From assembly GCA_023512475.1 (NCBI GenBank), contig JAILZL010000003.1, positions 62,001 through 126,000 on the forward strand: a stretch of 64,000 nucleotides of DNA. The letters are read 5' to 3'. Under the pieces are notes generated by a model. That model did no database searches. It saw only the letters and a program-made list of their open reading frames with translations, and was not told the DNA's origin. This stretch comes from Syntrophobacterales bacterium. Lineage in GTDB: Bacteria; Desulfobacterota; Desulfobaccia; Desulfobaccales; 0-14-0-80-60-11. Positions within the stretch are counted from its first letter, which is position 1. Each line of letters starts with the position of its first letter. Positions 1 to 9,433 of this stretch are shown piece after piece. A program made the translations under genes and the position numbers.

Positions 1-641
1 GGCGGGGCCTCCCGGAGAGCGTCCATGACCTCCAGGATCCGGGCAAAGATGACGGGCCCTCCTTGGCCCGGGGTGAAATCCTCCCTCTGCAAGCCGGTGA
101 TCACGGGAAAGTCCAGAGGGTCGCCAGGGGAGAGGGGCTTGAACAGATGGCCCTGACGGTCGGCGTAGTAGAGCTCCCCCAATTGCACCAGGGCCACCGG
201 CTCCCGCTCGGTGATGCGGACCGTCAGCCCCGAAGGCCAGCGGCGGCTGACTTCGGCCCGGGCGATCCAGGGATGCGCCGCCAGCACCTGCTCCGCCCGT
301 TGGGGGCGGAAGACCAGAAGGTTGGTCTCCGGCCCCACCTGCAGCAGGTCCCGGATGAGCTCCGGGCTGAGGCGCCGGGTGCCGCTGATGTCAATGTTAT
401 TGACATCTTTAATACAAAAATAGGAACTGGTCAAGAGATGATAATAGAGTAGCACGAGCCCCACGCTCAGACCGGCCAGACTCAGGAGCCCCACCTTCAG
501 CAGCAAAAGCCGCAGCCAGAAGCGGCCCCGGCTCTCCGGCGGGCGGCGGCGGAAGGTGTTCTTGCGCCGCCGGCTCCAAAGCCGGCTCAGGAGGCCCCGG
601 CGCCGGGGCGGCGGGCTCAGCCCATATGGACTCCAGGACAT
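1..641 (-). CDS. ftsQ: Cell division protein FtsQ (partial, runs off window)
   Basis: FtsQ bridges the early and late divisome at the inner membrane. The visible part has a basic, proline-rich cytoplasmic tail (residues 1-40), one membrane segment (about 42-70) and a POTRA domain beginning around residue 75, seen in KDVNNIDISGTRRLSPELI, followed by the start of the beta domain. The ATG at 641 is preceded by AGGGAGCGG and overlaps the end of murC by 25 bp, which suggests translational coupling. The C-terminus lies beyond position 1. Identification rests on POTRA similarity, membrane topology and dcw position. murB, which often precedes ftsQ, is missing here. Confidence 0.88.
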   Translation of the reverse strand, partial: MSWSPYGLSPPPRRRGLLSRLWSRRRKNTFRRRPPESRGRFWLRLLLLKVGLLSLAGLSVGLVLLYYHLLTSSYFCIKDVNNIDISGTRRLSPELIRDLLQVGPETNLLVFRPQRAEQVLAAHPWIARAEVSRRWPSGLTVRITEREPVALVQLGELYYADRQGHLFKPLSPGDPLDFPVITGLQREDFTPGQGGPVIFARILEVMDALREAP

Positions 642-2053
642 GGTTCCGCTCCCTTGGCGGGGGCAGGGGAGGAACGCCTCCTGCCCCCCGACAGGCGCCG
701 GAGAACCTCCTCCCCCAGGCGCCAGATGTCCCCGGCCCCCAGGGTGAGGAGGACATCTCCGGGCCGCAGGCACTCCAGGAGGGCTTCGGCCAGGGTGGGC
801 TGGTCCGGGGCAAAGTAAGCCGCCGGATGCCCGTGGGCCCGGACGCCCTCCCAGATCAGCCGGCCGGAGACCCCGGGCCGGGGCGGCTCGCTGGCGGCGT
901 AGATCTCGGTGATGAATACCAGGTGGGCGGCCTCAAAGACCGGAAAGAAATCCGGCAGGAGCGCCTCCGTGCGGCTGTAGCGGTGCGGCTGGAAGGCGGT
1001 GAGCAGGCGCCGGCCGGGAAAGGCCTGGGCCAAGGCCCGGAGGGTGGCGGCGATCTCCGTGGGGTGATGGCCGTAGTCGTCTATGACCGTGATCCCCCGC
1101 ACTTCCCCTTTCACCTCCAGGCGGCGCTTCAGGCCCCCCAGGTCCGCAAGCCCCCGGGCCACCGCGCCGAAGGGCAGCCCCAGCTCCAGGGCCACGCCCG
1201 CCGCGGCCAGGGCATTGAGGACGTAGTGGGGGCCGGCCAAGGGCAGGCGCACCTCACCCAGCAGGCGCCCCCGCTGCCAGAGACGGAAACGCTGGCTCAG
1301 GCCCCGGGTCGCCAGGCGGTCGGCCCAGAGGTCCGCCCCGGGGGTGAGGCCATAGGTGAGGCGCCGGTGACGGAAGTCCCGGAGGAGTTCCTGGAGGTGC
1401 GGATCCCCCTCCCAGGCCACCACCAGGGCCCCTGCCGGCAGGTTGGCCAGATAGCCGGCGAAGACCTCTTTTACATGTTCCAGATCCCGGTAGAAGTCCA
1501 GGTGCTCCCGGTCCAGGTTGGTGATGATGCTGATGTCGGGGGTGAGATGGGTGAAGGACCCGTCGCTTTCGTCGGCTTCGGCCACAAACCACTGCCCCGC
1601 ACCCAAAACGGCGTTGCTCCCCAGGCTGTCCCACACCGCGCCCACCAGCACCGTGGGATCCAGGCCCCCGGCCCGGAGCACCGCGGCGGTCATAGCGGTG
1701 GTGGAGGTCTTGCCGTGGGCCCCGGTGACGGCGATCTGACGGTAGGGGTCCATGAGCCGGGCCTGCATCTCGCCCCGGCGCAGCACCGTAAGACCCCGGG
1801 CCCGGGCCGCGGCCAGCTCGGGGTTGTCCTCCTTCACGGCGCTGGTGTGCACCACCACCTTGGCGTCGCCCACCTGCTCCGGGGCGTGGCCCTGGTAGAT
1901 GCGCACGCCCAGGGCCTCCAGGCGCCGGGTGATGTCGTTGTGGGCCACATCGGAGCCGGTGACCGGGTGTCCCCGGCGCACCAGGAGCTCGGCCAGCCCG
2001 CTCATGCCGATGCCGCCGATGCCGATGAAGTGGTAGTGAGTGGTCTCAGTCAT
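617..2053 (-). CDS. murC: UDP-N-acetylmuramate--L-alanine ligase MurC
   Basis: Cytoplasmic Mur ligase that adds L-Ala to UDP-MurNAc using ATP. At 478 aa it has the usual family length. The N-terminal Rossmann motif GIGGIGMSGLAELL (residues 11-24) and the ATP loop GAHGKTSTTAM (about 111-121) are intact, and the central substrate region contains EADESDGSF. The start (MTETTHYHFIGIGG) matches family N-termini, but no good Shine-Dalgarno sequence precedes it. A 144-bp AT-richer gap separates it from murG upstream, so it may have its own promoter. It overlaps ftsQ downstream. Confidence 0.97.
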   Translation of the reverse strand: MTETTHYHFIGIGGIGMSGLAELLVRRGHPVTGSDVAHNDITRRLEALGVRIYQGHAPEQVGDAKVVVHTSAVKEDNPELAAARARGLTVLRRGEMQARLMDPYRQIAVTGAHGKTSTTAMTAAVLRAGGLDPTVLVGAVWDSLGSNAVLGAGQWFVAEADESDGSFTHLTPDISIITNLDREHLDFYRDLEHVKEVFAGYLANLPAGALVVAWEGDPHLQELLRDFRHRRLTYGLTPGADLWADRLATRGLSQRFRLWQRGRLLGEVRLPLAGPHYVLNALAAAGVALELGLPFGAVARGLADLGGLKRRLEVKGEVRGITVIDDYGHHPTEIAATLRALAQAFPGRRLLTAFQPHRYSRTEALLPDFFPVFEAAHLVFITEIYAASEPPRPGVSGRLIWEGVRAHGHPAAYFAPDQPTLAEALLECLRPGDVLLTLGAGDIWRLGEEVLRRLSGGRRRSSPAPAKGAEPCPGVHMG

Positions 2054-2197
2054 AGGAAAAGGTGAATAAATGATCCATGACTTAAATATTTTCTGACGAT
2101 ATCGGCTGTTGAATGACCCCCCCTATCCGGGTGGGTTCAAAAAGAGAGGGCTTAATATATACGTAACGGGTGCATCGGTATCTTCTGGCTGATTTGC

Positions 2198-3289
2198 TTA
2201 AGGGGCGATGGAACCCAACAAATCCAGACAGTCCGTAACGATCTCCTGTGCCGCCTCGGGCTTGGCCAGGGACCGGCTGGCGGCTTCCATGGCGGCCAGC
2301 CTCCCGGGGTCTTCCAGGAACTGCCCTATCTTATCAGCAAAGACCGCGGCGGTAAAATCTTTATTCACCACCACCTGAGCGGCCCCGGCGGCCTCCAGAT
2401 AGCGGGCGTTGGCCTCCTGGTGGTTGCCCGCGGCGAAGGGGTAGGGGATCAGGACCGCCGCCCGGCCCAGGGCCATGAGCTCCGCCAGGGTGGAGGCCCC
2501 GGCGCGGCAGACCACCAGATGCGCCCGGCCCATGAGGGCGGCCACCTCCGGGGAGAAGGGGGCCACCTCCGCCGCAAAGCCCGCCTCCCGGTAGCCCGCC
2601 GCCACCGCCTCATAGTCCGCCGGGCCGGTCAGATGCAGGAAACGCAGCTCCTCCCTATGGGGCGCCAGCAGGGGCAGGGCGGCCAGGACCTGGAAATTGA
2701 GATGGCGGGCCCCCTGGCTGCCGCCCATGATGAGCACGGTGAAGGGCCGCGGCGGCCGGGGCGGAGGGGGCTGGAAAAACTCCTCCCGGATGGGGTTGCC
2801 GGTCCAGCGGCACTTGTCCGCCGGCAGCCCCCGGGGGTCGGGGAAGGAAAGGAAGATGCGCCGGGCAAAGCGGGCCAGCCGCCGGTTGGTGAGCCCGGGG
2901 ACGGCATTCTGCTCGTGCAGGGCCAGGGGGAGGTGGAGACTGCGGGCGGCCAGGCCCACCGGCGCGGCGGCATACCCTCCCATGCCCAGGACCAGATGCG
3001 GCGCCAGCTCCTTCAGGCGCCGCCGGGCCGCCAGGATGTTGCCCGGCAGGCTCAGCAGGGTGCGGAGCCGGGCCCCCAAGCCCATACCCACCAGGGCCCG
3101 GCTGGCCACCGGCTCCCAGGGGAGGCCGTAGCGGCTGAGGAGCTCCCCCGTCCCCGGCTTGGGGGTGGTGAGGAAGGTGACCCGAAGGCCGCGGCGCAGG
3201 AATTCCCGGGCCACGGCGATGCCCGGAAAGAGGTGGCCGCCGGTGCCGCCGGCCACAATGACCACGTGGAGTTCAGCTACGGGGCACAC
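2198..3289 (-). CDS. murG: UDP-GlcNAc:lipid I transferase MurG
   Basis: Peripheral membrane GT-B glycosyltransferase that adds GlcNAc to lipid I to make lipid II. The visible motifs are the N-terminal G-loop GGTGGHLFPG, the C-domain loop GGSQGARH and the UDP-GlcNAc-binding CRAGASTLAELMA. I prefer the GTG start at 3289 because GGGAGG lies 5 nt upstream and only 11 residues then precede GGTGG, as in characterised MurGs. A GTG at 3313 would add eight residues. It is separated from ftsW by about 1 kb, unusual for a dcw cluster where these genes normally abut. Confidence 0.96.
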   Translation of the reverse strand: MCPVAELHVVIVAGGTGGHLFPGIAVAREFLRRGLRVTFLTTPKPGTGELLSRYGLPWEPVASRALVGMGLGARLRTLLSLPGNILAARRRLKELAPHLVLGMGGYAAAPVGLAARSLHLPLALHEQNAVPGLTNRRLARFARRIFLSFPDPRGLPADKCRWTGNPIREEFFQPPPPRPPRPFTVLIMGGSQGARHLNFQVLAALPLLAPHREELRFLHLTGPADYEAVAAGYREAGFAAEVAPFSPEVAALMGRAHLVVCRAGASTLAELMALGRAAVLIPYPFAAGNHQEANARYLEAAGAAQVVVNKDFTAAVFADKIGQFLEDPGRLAAMEAASRSLAKPEAAQEIVTDCLDLLGSIAP

Positions 3290-3719
3290 CCGGGCCTCCC
3301 GTAAGGATCGCACAGCGGGTGGTGGTGGATCCCGGGCAAAAGGGATCCGGTGCAGGATTCGAGGTGAGGCCGCTCTGGCGGGGCCCTTTCCCCCGCCCCT
3401 CCCCCTCAGGCACTCCGGCAGATCTCCCGGGAGTCGTCCTCCCTTAACAGGCGGTGGAAAAAATCTTCCCCGGAGTTTGGTGGGATGAGGCTGGCCGGTT
3501 TAACCAGTCTGGCGAAGCCAAATCCCATTTGTGGGGTTGGGGAGGGGAGGGGTCCGTGACCCCTGGCCCCCTTCCCCGCCTCACCGTTTCCAACCACCTG
3601 TTAAAGCCCGCTCCCGGGCCTCCGGCCGGAGTGGCGGCAACCCCAGTATACCAGAGAAAGAGCGGAAGGGAAAGCGCCGGCGGCCTGAAGGCAAAGCAGA
3701 GCCGCCCCAGCCCGGGGCC
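3290..3719. other. Intergenic stretch, first part of the ftsW-murG gap
   Basis: No credible coding frame was found. Its main content is a copy of the dispersed intergenic repeat at 3451-3600, listed separately. The rest is GC-rich sequence without a recognisable promoter, RNA or terminator. Confidence 0.5.
3451..3600 (+). repeat. Dispersed intergenic repeat, copy A
   Basis: Copy A of a roughly 130-150 bp repeat. In this orientation it reads GGTGGAAAAAATCTTCCCC, then GGAGTTTGGTGGGATGAGG, then CTGGCGAAGCCAAATCCCAT, then a G-rich tract, then TCCGTGACCCCTGGCCCCC and a CCAACCACC end. The reverse complement of 58801-58935 shares nearly all of these blocks. The reverse complement of 56944-57055 shares the second half, including the G-rich tract. 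It lies in the ftsW-murG gap. Confidence 0.72.
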
Positions 3720-4013
3720 TCAGCCCGGTCCCCAGGGCTCGGCAGGGAAAGGAGAGGGACAGGGCTCCTCCTCCCGGTCCGGACCCGGGGCGGGAGGGGC
3801 AGGGGACCACATCCGGGCCTGAAGGCGCTGGGCCAGAACCTGGCAGGAGGACAGCACCCGGGGGGATTTTTCCCGGTCATAGAAACAGAGCAGGCCGTCG
3901 TGGCGGCCGGATTCCGCCGCCAGGAAGTCGAACCAGCGCCGGCGTTCCGCCTCCCCGGCCGGCTGCGAGGGCACCCTCGGGCCCTCCCACTCTTTGAGCT
4001 TCGGCTGTGCCAT
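3720..4013 (-). CDS. Hypothetical protein, 97 aa, inside the dcw cluster
   Basis: I do not recognise this protein. Its composition looks protein-like, with a charged N-terminus (MAQPKLKEWEGPRVPS), a middle section RRWFDFLAAESGRHDG followed by LLCFYDREKSPRVLSS, and a proline-rich acidic C-terminus. The ATG at 4013 has GGCGGAGG directly against it and GAGGGG slightly further upstream. A GTG at 4028 in the same frame is an alternative. It is on the same strand as ftsW and murG but isolated from both by non-coding DNA. It could be a lineage-specific small protein or a chance frame in GC-rich DNA. Confidence 0.45.
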   Translation of the reverse strand: MAQPKLKEWEGPRVPSQPAGEAERRRWFDFLAAESGRHDGLLCFYDREKSPRVLSSCQVLAQRLQARMWSPAPPAPGPDREEEPCPSPFPAEPWGPG

Positions 4014-4275
4014 CCTCCGCCCCCTCACAGGGCGCCCCCCGGGGTCCGGCCGGCCGGGAGGGTTCCTCAGCCCCGGCGTCAGATAATCACCGAGTCAATG
4101 ATCAGGAAAAACCTGAGGTCAGTTTGGACAGTTGTGGAGATATTGTTAAGAACAATTTACCTTACGCCTGAGGATGACAGGTGTGGGGTGAGGCCCCACC
4201 GGCGGCCGGCGGGGCCCTCAGAAACGGCCCCCGGGGCCGGTTTCCGGCCGGCCGGGAGCCTGGTTGCCCCTGCCT
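4014..4275. other. Intergenic region with AT-rich island and hairpins downstream of ftsW
   Basis: About 90 bp (4080-4170) is markedly more AT-rich than its surroundings. It holds small inverted repeats: ATTGTT-AAG-AACAAT near 4142-4156, and CAGG-AAAAA-CCTG nearby. Closer to ftsW lie GTGGGG-TGAGG-CCCCAC (4183-4199) and CGGCCC-CCG-GGGCCG (about 4225-4239). On the minus strand the last is followed by TTTC, a weak terminator at best. The region may carry a promoter for the downstream murG-side genes, but no convincing -35/-10 pair was found. Confidence 0.4.
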
Positions 4276-5457
4276 TCAGGTCAGGCGCTCCCCGGACGCC
4301 GCCACCGGCGCGGGAGTGGCCGTCAGGCGACCGACTGCGGCCGCGGGCTGCTTCACCTGGCCGCTGATGTTGAGGAGGATGCCCACCGCCAGGAGATTGG
4401 TGAGGAGGTTGGAGCCGCCGTAGCTGAGAAAGGGCAGGGAAAGGCCTTTGGTGGGGAGAATGCCGGTGACCACCCCCATGTTGATGGCGGCCTGGAGGGT
4501 GATGATCAGGGTGAGCCCCAGGGCCAGATAGGAGCCGAAGGCGTCCGGGGCCCTCAGGCTCAGGCGCAGACCCCGGACCGCCACCAGGGTGAAGAGGGCC
4601 AGCAGCAGCACCACCCCCACCAGGCCCCATTCCTCGCTGTAAATGGCCAGGATGAAGTCGGTGTGGGCGTCCGGGAGGTAAAAGAGCTTGGCCCGGCTTT
4701 GGCCCGGCCCCACCCCGAGGAGCCCGCCGGAACCGATGGCCAGCAGGGACTGTTTGAGCTGGTAGCCCACATCCTGGCCATGTTTCCAGGGGTCCAAAAA
4801 GGAGAGGATGCGGGCGAACTTTTTGGGATCCCGGAGCACCGCCAGGGTCCCCAGCACCAGACCGGCCAGGCTGGCGAAAAAGATATACGTCACCCGGGTG
4901 CCGCCCACCAGCAGCATGGTGAGGGTGATGAGGGCCAGGGTCACCGCGGTGCCGAAGTCCGGCTCCTTGAAAATGAGGGCGATGAACACCCCCGCCACCA
5001 GCATGTGGGGGAGAAAGCCGATGGCGAAGTACTTCATCTTTTCCTGTTTGCGGGCCAGGGAGTAGGCCAGAAAAATCACCATGGCCAGCTTGGCGAACTC
5101 CGAGGGTTGCAGGGTCAGGGGGCCCAGTTTCAGCCAGCGGGCCGCGCCCCTTACTTTGGCCCCGATCCCCGGCACAAAAACGAGGATGAGGCTGATGAGG
5201 GAGAGGAGGAGGATGGGATACACCAGGGGCTTCCACCTTTGGTAGGGAATGCGGCTGGCGCCATAGAGGAGCACCAGTCCCCCCATGGCATACAGGAGCT
5301 GGCGCTTGACGAAGTAGTAGGGGTCCTGGAACTGCGCCATGGCCATGACGGTGCTGGAGGTGAAAACGGTGGTGAGCCCCAGAAGTACCAGCCCCAGGGT
5401 GGCGTAGAGCAGAAGATGGTCCTGCGGGCCGCGGGTGGCATCAGGTTTTCCGGCCAT
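4276..5457 (-). CDS. ftsW: Lipid II glycosyltransferase FtsW (SEDS family)
   Basis: Polytopic SEDS-family peptidoglycan polymerase of the divisome, 393 aa. It shows repeated hydrophobic segments and the signature region TGILPTKGLSLPFLSYGGS near the C-terminus. The start is preceded by GGGAGGAGG three bases upstream and overlaps the end of murD by 17 bp, so the two are probably coupled. murG would normally follow directly, but here about 1 kb intervenes. FtsW is preferred over RodA because of the dcw context. Confidence 0.96.
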   Translation of the reverse strand: MAGKPDATRGPQDHLLLYATLGLVLLGLTTVFTSSTVMAMAQFQDPYYFVKRQLLYAMGGLVLLYGASRIPYQRWKPLVYPILLLSLISLILVFVPGIGAKVRGAARWLKLGPLTLQPSEFAKLAMVIFLAYSLARKQEKMKYFAIGFLPHMLVAGVFIALIFKEPDFGTAVTLALITLTMLLVGGTRVTYIFFASLAGLVLGTLAVLRDPKKFARILSFLDPWKHGQDVGYQLKQSLLAIGSGGLLGVGPGQSRAKLFYLPDAHTDFILAIYSEEWGLVGVVLLLALFTLVAVRGLRLSLRAPDAFGSYLALGLTLIITLQAAINMGVVTGILPTKGLSLPFLSYGGSNLLTNLLAVGILLNISGQVKQPAAAVGRLTATPAPVAASGERLT

Positions 5458-6808
5458 AGGCCTCCTCCCGCACCAGGCGTTGAAAGGTGTCGCCCCGGTG
5501 GGCGTAATCCCGGAACATGTCGAAGCTGGCGCAGGCCGGGGACAGCAGCACCACCTCCCCGGGGCGGGCCAGCCGGCGGCAGGTGCGCACCGCCTCAGCC
5601 ATATCCGCCACCAGGTGGATGGGCGCCAGCCCCTGCCAGGCCTGGGCCAGGCGTTCCTTGCTCTCCCCCAAAAGCACCAGGTGCCGCACCCGGCCTTTCA
5701 GGATCGGGGCCAGAAGGGAGAAGTCGCTGTCCTTGTCCCGGCCACCGGCGATGAGGAGCACCGGCCGGGAGAACCCCTCCAGGGCCCGCATCACCGCCCC
5801 CACATTGGTGCCCTTGGAATCGTCGTAATAGTCCACCCCGTCGATGGTGGCCACATACTGCAGGCGATGGGGCAGGCCGGCGAAGCGGGCCAGCACCTCC
5901 CGGCAGGCCTCCGGCGCCACCCCGGCGTCCAGGGCCAAAAGCAGGGCCGCCATGATGTTTTCCAGATTGTGCCGGCCCTGCAGGCGGATTTCCTGGACCG
6001 GAAAGGCGGCTTCGGGGCCTTCGGGCAGGCGCACCCTTATAAGCTCGCCCTCCACCCAGGCCCCCCACGGCAGGGGCTCCCGGGCGGAAAAGAAGAGCAC
6101 CCGGGCCGGCCCCGCCGCCAGGGCCCGCACGGCCGGATCATCATGGTTGAGAACCCTGAGGTCGGCGGCGCCCTGGTGCCGGAAGAGGCCGGCCTTGGAG
6201 GCCACATACGCGGCGAAGTCCGGATAGCGGTCCAGATGATCCGGGGAGATGTTGAGGAGGGCCGCCCGGTGGGCATGAAACCCCGGGGCGGTGTCCAGCT
6301 GAAAGCTGGAAACCTCCAGCACCACCACGTCATGCCCGGACTGCTCCTCCACCAGGGAGATGAGGGGGATGCCGATGTTGCCCCCCACCAGGGGTCGCAG
6401 GCCTCCGGCCCGGAGGAGTTCAGCGGTGAGGGTGGTGGTGGTGGTCTTCCCGTTGGTGCCGGAGATGGCGATGAGGGGCAGGGTGAGGAAGGGGCGGGCC
6501 AGCTCCAGCTCCCCCCACACCGGGATGCCCTGACGCCGGGCCGCCTCCAGCCAGGGCAGCTCCGGGGGCACGCCCGGACTCAGGAGGATCAGGTGATAAT
6601 CCCACACCCCGGAGGGCTGGGGCACCCCCAGCTCCAGGTCCACCGGCAGCCCGGACAGGGCCTCCCGGGCCTCCGCCAGTTTCTCCGGCGGGGCCGCGTC
6701 GGTGACCGTCACCTGGGCCCCCCGTGCAGCCAGGAAGCGGGCCAGGGCCACGCCCGTGCGGGCCAGCCCCACCACCAGAATGCGGGCCCCCGTGACCTCC
6801 ATGCTCAC
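5441..6808 (-). CDS. murD: UDP-N-acetylmuramoyl-L-alanine--D-glutamate ligase MurD
   Basis: Cytoplasmic ligase that adds D-Glu to UDP-MurNAc-L-Ala, 455 aa. The ATP-binding loop [19 protein letters not shown] is intact, and the substrate region includes [10 protein letters not shown]. The C-terminal domain contains [11 protein letters not shown], typical of MurD. It overlaps mraY by 4 bp (ATGA) upstream and ftsW by 17 bp downstream, which places it firmly inside one transcription unit. Confidence 0.97.
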   Translation of the reverse strand: MSMEVTGARILVVGLARTGVALARFLAARGAQVTVTDAAPPEKLAEAREALSGLPVDLELGVPQPSGVWDYHLILLSPGVPPELPWLEAARRQGIPVWGELELARPFLTLPLIAISGTNGKTTTTTLTAELLRAGGLRPLVGGNIGIPLISLVEEQSGHDVVVLEVSSFQLDTAPGFHAHRAALLNISPDHLDRYPDFAAYVASKAGLFRHQGAADLRVLNHDDPAVRALAAGPARVLFFSAREPLPWGAWVEGELIRVRLPEGPEAAFPVQEIRLQGRHNLENIMAALLLALDAGVAPEACREVLARFAGLPHRLQYVATIDGVDYYDDSKGTNVGAVMRALEGFSRPVLLIAGGRDKDSDFSLLAPILKGRVRHLVLLGESKERLAQAWQGLAPIHLVADMAEAVRTCRRLARPGEVVLLSPACASFDMFRDYAHRGDTFQRLVREEAYGRKT

Positions 6809-7884
6809 CTCAGCTTCAGGGCGCTTAAGGAGAGCAGGCCCAACACCAGGGAGATGATCCAGAAGCGCACAATCACCTTGGGCTCCGGCCAGCCCTTCAG
6901 TTCAAAGTGGTGATGGATGGGGGCCATGCGGAAGATGCGCCTGCCGTTGGTCACCTTGAAGAAGCAGACCTGCATGATGACGCTCAGGGCCTCCACCACA
7001 AAGAGGCCGCCCACCACCATCAGGAGGATCTCCTGCTTGACGGCGATGGCCGCGGTGCCCAGGATGCCCCCCAGGGCCAGGGCCCCCACATCGCCCATGA
7101 AGACCTGGGCCGGATAGGCGTTGAACCAGAGAAAGCCGATGCCGGCCCCCACCAGGGCCGCCAGGAAGATGGAGAGCTCCCCCACCCCCCGGACAAAGGG
7201 GATCTGCAGGTAAGCGGCGATGCGGGCGTTGCCCGCCAGATAGGCGAAGATGAGGTAAAAGGCGGCGGCGATGGTCACCGGCCCGATGGCCAGGCCGTCC
7301 AGGCCATCGGTGAGGTTCACCGCGTTGGCCGTGCCCACGATGATGAACACCGCCACCGGCAGGAAGGCCAGACCCAGGTTGGGGTTGAGGTCCTTGAAGA
7401 AGGGCACGGTGAGGGTGGTCTCAAAATCCGGGTACAGATAAAGGGCCAGGGCCACCAGGGTGGCCACCACCGACTGCCAGAAGAGCTTGGCCTTGCCGGA
7501 CAGCCCCCGGTTGTGTTTCTTGATGACCTTGAGGTAGTCGTCCCAGAAGCCGATGGCGCCAAACCCCAGGCTCACCCCGATGAGCAGCCAGATGTAGAAA
7601 TTGGTGAGATCGGCCCACAGGAGCGTGGTGACCACCATGGAGAAGAGAATCATCAGGCCGCCCATGGTGGGGGTGCCGGCCTTCTGATGATGGGACTGGG
7701 GGCCGTCCTCCCGGATATACTGCCCGAAACTCAGCTCCTTGAGCTTGCGGATCACCCAGGGCCCGATAATCAGGCAGATGAACAGGGCCGTGAGCACCGC
7801 GAAGATGCTCCGGAAGGTGAGGTAGCGGAAGACGTTGAAGCCTCCGAAGACCGTCTTTAAGGGATAGAGCAGATGATAGAGCAT
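6805..7884 (-). CDS. mraY: Phospho-N-acetylmuramoyl-pentapeptide transferase MraY
   Basis: Integral membrane enzyme that transfers phospho-MurNAc-pentapeptide to undecaprenyl phosphate, forming lipid I. It has 359 aa, the standard length, with about ten membrane segments. Conserved cytoplasmic loops are visible: the Asp pair in [29 protein letters not shown], and the HHHFE region near the C-terminus. It lies 48 bp after murF and overlaps murD by 4 bp. Confidence 0.97.
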   Translation of the reverse strand: MLYHLLYPLKTVFGGFNVFRYLTFRSIFAVLTALFICLIIGPWVIRKLKELSFGQYIREDGPQSHHQKAGTPTMGGLMILFSMVVTTLLWADLTNFYIWLLIGVSLGFGAIGFWDDYLKVIKKHNRGLSGKAKLFWQSVVATLVALALYLYPDFETTLTVPFFKDLNPNLGLAFLPVAVFIIVGTANAVNLTDGLDGLAIGPVTIAAAFYLIFAYLAGNARIAAYLQIPFVRGVGELSIFLAALVGAGIGFLWFNAYPAQVFMGDVGALALGGILGTAAIAVKQEILLMVVGGLFVVEALSVIMQVCFFKVTNGRRIFRMAPIHHHFELKGWPEPKVIVRFWIISLVLGLLSLSALKLR

Positions 7885-7932
7885 GGTCAGCCCGGATGTT
7901 CTTGAGACCTCATGTCGTGGGTGTCGGAGGGC

Positions 7933-9336
7933 TTAAGGGGCGGCCAGGCCCGCCACCACCGCCTCCATGTGCATGGAACGGGAGCCCTTCACCAGGAGCC
8001 AGTCCCCCGGCTGCAGGAATTCCTGCAGCACCCGGACGGCCTGGGATTTGTCGGCCACCGGCCGCACCGCCGCCGCAGGGAGGCCTGCCTCCCGGGCGCC
8101 GGCGGCCACTTCCTCCCGGAAGGCGCCCACCACCGTCAGGAACTCTACCCCGGCGGCCGCGGCCCGGCGTCCCAGCTCCCGGTGGGCGGCCCGGCTCAAG
8201 CTCCCCAGCTCCAGCATGTCCCCCAGGGCGGCGGCGGCCCGGCCCCGGCCCTTCAGTTCGGCCAACAGCTCCAGGGCGGCGGCCATGGAGCCGGGATTGG
8301 CATTGTAACAGTCGTTGAGGAGATGCACCCCGGAGGGCAGGGTGAGGACTTGCGACCGCCGGTGAATGGCCGTGAAACCCGCCAGGGCGGCGCTGGCCTC
8401 GTCCGGGTTTAAGCCCAGGGCCAGTCCCACCCCCAGGGCCGCCAGGGCGTTCATGGCCATATGGCGCCCGGGGACGGCGAGGGTGAGGGTGAAGGTGCGG
8501 CCCTCCCAGGCAATCAGAGCGCTCTGGCCCCCGCTTCCTCGGGGGGTGCGGCGCAGCAGCCGCAGCCGGGCGGCGGGGGAGGCCCCGAAACCCAGCCGGG
8601 GGCCGGGATAATGGGCCGCCCGGGCCGCCACCCGGCAGTCGTCGGCATTATACACGAGCAGGGCTCCGGAAGGCAGCGCCCCCAGGATCTCGGCCTTGGC
8701 CCCGGTCACCCCCTCCAGGCAGCCCACCCCCTCGGTGTGGGCCGGGTGGACATTGAGCCACACCCCCACGCTGGGCCGGGAAATCTCCGTCAGGCGCCGG
8801 ATCTCCCCGAAGCGGTTCATGCCCATCTCCACCACCGCGGCCTCGTAGGCGCCGTCCAGCCGCAGCAGGGTCTGGGGCAGGCCGATGAGATTGTTGAGGT
8901 TGAGGTCATTTTTCAGCACCCGGAAGCGCCCCGCCAGCACCCGGGCGGTCATCTCCTTGGCGGTGGTCTTGCCGCAACTGCCGGTGATGCCCACCACCGG
9001 GCCGGAGAAACGCCGCCGCCAGGCACCGGCCAGGTCTCCCAAGGCGCGCAGGGTGTCCGGTACGGCGATGACGGTGAGGTCCGGGGGCAGGGAGCGCGCC
9101 GCCGGGGAGCGCACCCAGGACTCCGCCACCAGGACCGCCCCCGCGCCCCTCCGCAGGGCCTGGGGGATGTAGGCGTGGCCGTCGTGGCGCTCCCCTTTCA
9201 GCGGGATGAACAGGTTGCCCGCCTGGCAGGTGCGGGAATCGGTGGACACCCCGGCCCAGACGCGCCGGAGGTCCCCCTGAAGGAGGCGTCCCCCGGTGGC
9301 GGCCACAATCTCCGCGGTGGTAAAGACGGCGGTCAT
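7933..9336 (-). CDS. murF: UDP-MurNAc-tripeptide--D-alanyl-D-alanine ligase MurF
   Basis: Adds the D-Ala-D-Ala dipeptide to UDP-MurNAc-tripeptide, 467 aa. The ATP loop is GITGSCGKTTAKEMTARVL. DCYNANPGSMAAALE in the C-terminal domain is characteristic of MurF. No ddl (D-Ala-D-Ala ligase) gene is present in the window. It sits 97 bp downstream of murE and 48 bp upstream of mraY in the same orientation. Confidence 0.96.
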   Translation of the reverse strand: MTAVFTTAEIVAATGGRLLQGDLRRVWAGVSTDSRTCQAGNLFIPLKGERHDGHAYIPQALRRGAGAVLVAESWVRSPAARSLPPDLTVIAVPDTLRALGDLAGAWRRRFSGPVVGITGSCGKTTAKEMTARVLAGRFRVLKNDLNLNNLIGLPQTLLRLDGAYEAAVVEMGMNRFGEIRRLTEISRPSVGVWLNVHPAHTEGVGCLEGVTGAKAEILGALPSGALLVYNADDCRVAARAAHYPGPRLGFGASPAARLRLLRRTPRGSGGQSALIAWEGRTFTLTLAVPGRHMAMNALAALGVGLALGLNPDEASAALAGFTAIHRRSQVLTLPSGVHLLNDCYNANPGSMAAALELLAELKGRGRAAAALGDMLELGSLSRAAHRELGRRAAAAGVEFLTVVGAFREEVAAGAREAGLPAAAVRPVADKSQAVRVLQEFLQPGDWLLVKGSRSMHMEAVVAGLAAP

Positions 9337-9433
9337 GGGACGAGAATCCTCAGCCGGTAGTCCATAAAGATGTCAGGTCAGGGGCAGACCGGCCTGCGGC
9401 CGGGTGTGCGGGCCCTCCTTAAAGGGCCGGTTC

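Noticed and set aside
4225-4239. Hairpin after ftsW as a terminator
   Set aside because: Stem of six pairs with a three-base loop and only TTTC behind it; too weak to call a terminator.
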